Shown: in pieces, positions 61,658 to 64,000 of the stretch
Position numbering within the stretch: the stretch's first letter is position 1
Layout of the letters: each line of letters begins with the position of its first letter
The notes under the pieces: generated by a model
What the model was told of the DNA's origin: nothing
Database searches by the model: none
What the model saw: only the letters and a program-made list of their open reading frames with translations
NCBI RefSeq assembly: GCF_002933275.1
Contig: NZ_PSSX01000005.1
Location: 1-64,000, forward strand
DNA: 64,000 nucleotides
Direction: 5' to 3'
DNA from: Marinobacter maroccanus
GTDB taxonomy: Bacteria > Pseudomonadota > Gammaproteobacteria > Pseudomonadales > Oleiphilaceae
Program-made: the position numbers and the translations under genes

Positions 61658-61662
61658 TACTG

Positions 61663-63531
61663 TTAAACCTCCGGGCGCAGCGACCGGAGGTGACCAAGGA
61701 ATTCCTCCCGATCCATTTCGCCGAGCACCCGCCGCCGGGGTAGCTCCTCTCCATTGCTGCCATAGAACAGGATGGCCGGCGGTCCAAAGAGGCCAAGCTC
61801 GTCCAGCATGGCCTGTTGTTCCGGTGTGTTGTCGGTCATGTCGATCTGCAACAAGGTGTAGGGGGCAAGCGCCTGGATTACATCGGGCTTGCTGAATACA
61901 TTGCGCTCCATGACTTTGCAGGAAATGCACCAGTCGGCATAGAAATCCAACAGAACGGGCCGGCCCTGTTCCCGGGCCTGCTGCAACATCGCCCGGATTT
62001 CAGTGGGCTGTTCGACGCGCACAAAATCCGCGTGCTGGAGACCTCCGGTGCCAACGGTACCGGACGACGCAGAGGCCACTGTAAAGGGCGCCAGAGGTTT
62101 CAACGGGTCATTGGCCCCGCCCACAGCGCCTGCGAGCAAAGCGAGGCCGTAGGCGAAAAGAACCAGGCCAAGGCCTTTACGGGTCCGCTCCCAACCTGCT
62201 TTGGCGGCATCAAAGGCGCCCAACTGAACGCCGGTGATGGCAACAAGAAGGCCCCACAGCGTCAGTGCCAGCCACCCCGGGACCAGGCGCTCAACCAGCC
62301 AGATCGCCACCGCCAGCAACATCACGCCATAGAAGTGTTTTACTGCGGTCATCCAGTGGCCGGTAGTTGGCAGCAGTTTGCGGCCTCCCACAGCCACCAG
62401 AATCAATGGAATGCCCATGCCAAGGCCAAGTGCAAAAAGCGCGACTCCGCCGATTACGGCGTCCTGGGTGGTGGAGATATACAACAGGCTGCCAGCCAGC
62501 GGCGCCGATACACAGGGCGATACAATCAGGGCGGACAGGGCGCCAATGCCAAAGATGCTGAAAACCCGGCTTCCGGTGAGCCGGTGGCTGGCGTCATTAA
62601 GTGGTTCGCGAATGAAACGGGGCAGCTGAATTTCGAACAGGTCGAACATGGATAGCGCGAAGACCACGAACAGCAGGGCAAAGACGCTCAAAACCCAGGG
62701 TGATTGCAATTGTGCCTGAAGGTTGAAGCTGGCCCCGAGAAGACCGGTCAACACGCCAGCTGCAGCGTAGGTCAGTGCCATGCCCAGAACGTAACTGCCC
62801 GACAGGAGGAGGGCGTGCCCGGTGGTGCGCGTGTTTCTGCCGGAAACCAGCGATGAGATAATCGGTACCATGGGCAGAACGCAGGGCGTGAAGGTCAATC
62901 CCAGCCCCAGTAAAAGAAAAACCCCTGCTATCACAAGGATGGATTGCTGGGCGAGAAAACCTGCAAGACCGGTGGCGGTCTCGGTGTCGACGGGGACGCT
63001 GCCACCTCCTGAAAAGCCGGCTGCCGAGGTCGTCTGCGAGCCAGAGCCACCACTACCCTGATAGAAAAGTACATCCCGGGTCTGGGGCGGGTAACACAAC
63101 CCCGCCTTGGCGCAACCCTGATAGGTTACCTGCAGTTGTGCTTCCCGGACGCCGGCGGGAAGCGAGACCGGAACACGGGCTTCAATGGGGTCGAAAAATA
63201 CCGTGGTTCGGCCGAAAAACTCGTCTTCCGTCACCGTTCCCTGCGCTGAAAATGTCGGTTCGCCGAGTTCGACCTCGGGATTGGTGGCCGTGATGCTCAC
63301 CCGTTCTCTGTAGAGGTAGTGCCCGGGTGTGATATCCCAGGTAAGAACCACAGCGTTAGCGTCAGTGGTGAAACTGAAGGGCAGCGCTTCGTCCACCGGC
63401 AGGAAACCACTACCCTGGCCGCCAAACAGGGAGCTTCCATTGCTGCCAAGGGCCCAGGCAGAAGGGGAGGTCAAAAGCATCAGGGTGAGTGCAAGAATCA
63501 GGTTTAGTGGATGCACCCGTTGACGTTTCAT
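61663..63531 (-). CDS. dsbD: Thiol:disulfide interchange protein DsbD
   Basis: A 622-residue inner-membrane electron relay that carries electrons from cytoplasmic thioredoxin to periplasmic DsbC, CcmG and TlpA-like proteins. The ATG at 63531 gives a good signal peptide (LLTSPSAWALG); the frame extends to 63708 with weaker starts. The N-terminal domain has YQGCAKAGLCYPP near residue 120, the membrane domain FTPCVLPMVPI and SPCVSAPLAG near 230-345, and the C-terminal thioredoxin domain WCISCKVMERNVF near 530. It is a natural electron source for the TlpA-like protein at 13.8 kb. Confidence 0.94.
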   Translation of the reverse strand: MKRQRVHPLNLILALTLMLLTSPSAWALGSNGSSLFGGQGSGFLPVDEALPFSFTTDANAVVLTWDITPGHYLYRERVSITATNPEVELGEPTFSAQGTVTEDEFFGRTTVFFDPIEARVPVSLPAGVREAQLQVTYQGCAKAGLCYPPQTRDVLFYQGSGGSGSQTTSAAGFSGGGSVPVDTETATGLAGFLAQQSILVIAGVFLLLGLGLTFTPCVLPMVPIISSLVSGRNTRTTGHALLLSGSYVLGMALTYAAAGVLTGLLGASFNLQAQLQSPWVLSVFALLFVVFALSMFDLFEIQLPRFIREPLNDASHRLTGSRVFSIFGIGALSALIVSPCVSAPLAGSLLYISTTQDAVIGGVALFALGLGMGIPLILVAVGGRKLLPTTGHWMTAVKHFYGVMLLAVAIWLVERLVPGWLALTLWGLLVAITGVQLGAFDAAKAGWERTRKGLGLVLFAYGLALLAGAVGGANDPLKPLAPFTVASASSGTVGTGGLQHADFVRVEQPTEIRAMLQQAREQGRPVLLDFYADWCISCKVMERNVFSKPDVIQALAPYTLLQIDMTDNTPEQQAMLDELGLFGPPAILFYGSNGEELPRRRVLGEMDREEFLGHLRSLRPEV

Positions 63532-63718
63532 CTTTGTGACTGCAGCGAAAGCCATCATTGATTTTAGGATTTCCCGGTTAGTGTCTCTTTGATCGGATTC
63601 TTTTAAAGTCGGACTGTTACAGCCCAACTGCCACCGGCTCACGCCAGCAATGGACACCAGGGGGCTGTCAAAGTTCCCTCTGGTATTGGGGGCGGTAAAG
63701 TCGCACAATAGCCACCCA

Positions 63719-64000
63719 ATGAATCACAGTCCAAATGATCTTATCATGCTGTTTAATGACCTTTTCCGGGAAGCATACCGGACAGTTCTGGTCAAAGGCA
63801 GTGATGAACCTGAATACTTGCCTGCCAGCGGGCCCGAAGGCCTCGCTCAGGTTGTTTTTGCTCACGGCTATTATGCCAGCGCTTTGCATGAAATAAGCCA
63901 CTGGTGTATTGCTGGTGAGCACCGGCGCACACTTCACGACTATGGTTACTGGTACTGTCCGGATGGCCGTACACTGCAGCAACAAGAGGCTTTCGAGCAG
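63719..64000 (+). CDS. epmC: Elongation factor P hydroxylase EpmC (partial)
   Basis: The frame runs off the window end after 94 codons. The peptide MNHSPNDLIMLFNDLFREAY, then VVFAHGYYASALHEISHWCI and YGYWYCPDGRTLQQQEAFEQ, is the N-terminal half of EpmC (YfcM). It hydroxylates the beta-lysylated lysine of EF-P; the metal-binding motif H56-E-x-x-H60 is visible. No strong ribosome site. It diverges from dsbD with 187 bp between the chosen starts. Confidence 0.9.
   Translation, partial: MNHSPNDLIMLFNDLFREAYRTVLVKGSDEPEYLPASGPEGLAQVVFAHGYYASALHEISHWCIAGEHRRTLHDYGYWYCPDGRTLQQQEAFEQ

Overview
The window reads as chromosomal DNA of an aerobic, PHA-storing marine gammaproteobacterium. Marinobacter or a close relative is my best guess. 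This rests on gene content: ccoNOPQ-ccoGHIS next to ttcA, rlmM, epmC, tusA, dsbD, a class I PHA synthase with phasin, a MalT-type regulator and a Halomonas HaG-like alpha-glucosidase. No database search was possible. I saw no rRNA, tRNA or CRISPR array.

Layout. 0-3 kb: the 3' end of an ISL3-type transposase, then malK and a GH13 alpha-glucosidase, an ABC sugar ATPase with no permease genes in view. 3.2-24.9 kb: the most unusual region. apbE is followed by a minus-strand operon of exported redox-type proteins (a Tat-dependent DUF1501 protein, a LamG/cytochrome lipoprotein and a one-heme protein). Diverging from it is a nearly gap-free plus-strand run: an HzsA-like di-heme lipoprotein, two outer-membrane beta-barrels, a TlpA thioredoxin, a DUF4266 lipoprotein ending CGCN, a DUF3570 barrel, a periplasmic protein, three TPR/coiled-coil proteins (two of them lipoproteins), a small exported protein, and a TolQ/ExbB, two ExbD and a TonB-like protein with an AgmX/PglI-type C-terminus. 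The parts list resembles the Myxococcus Agl-Glt/Nfs envelope machines, here joined to heme and thiol redox proteins. This is the best candidate for an undescribed system.

24.9-28.5 kb: a sodium:solute symporter, phaC and a phasin. 28.7-33.4 kb: a DksA/TraR-type zinc-finger protein and a three-gene ABC exporter (ATPase, FtsX-type permease, HlyD adaptor). A near-perfect Anr/FNR box lies between the phasin and the zinc-finger gene. 33.5-37.4 kb: a D-aminoacylase-type amidohydrolase, a YjdF/DUF2238 membrane protein and a DASS symporter. 37.4-45.0 kb: a MalT-like regulator diverging from a four-gene envelope cluster (C39 peptidase-like, coiled-coil beta-barrel, FadL-like barrel, MalM-like lipoprotein) that recalls FapD/FapF without amyloid subunits.

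45-64 kb: mostly housekeeping. It holds a polysaccharide deacetylase, a J-domain protein, a TetR regulator, ttcA, the complete cbb3 oxidase structural and assembly cluster behind two tandem Anr/FNR boxes, an alpha/beta hydrolase, a 7TMR-DISM diguanylate cyclase, rlmM, an ABM-fold monooxygenase, tusA, dsbD and the start of epmC. Apart from coding sequence there is no gene-free stretch over 300 bases; the longest gaps (40139-40387, 57136-57355, 2991-3207) are regulatory spacers described below.
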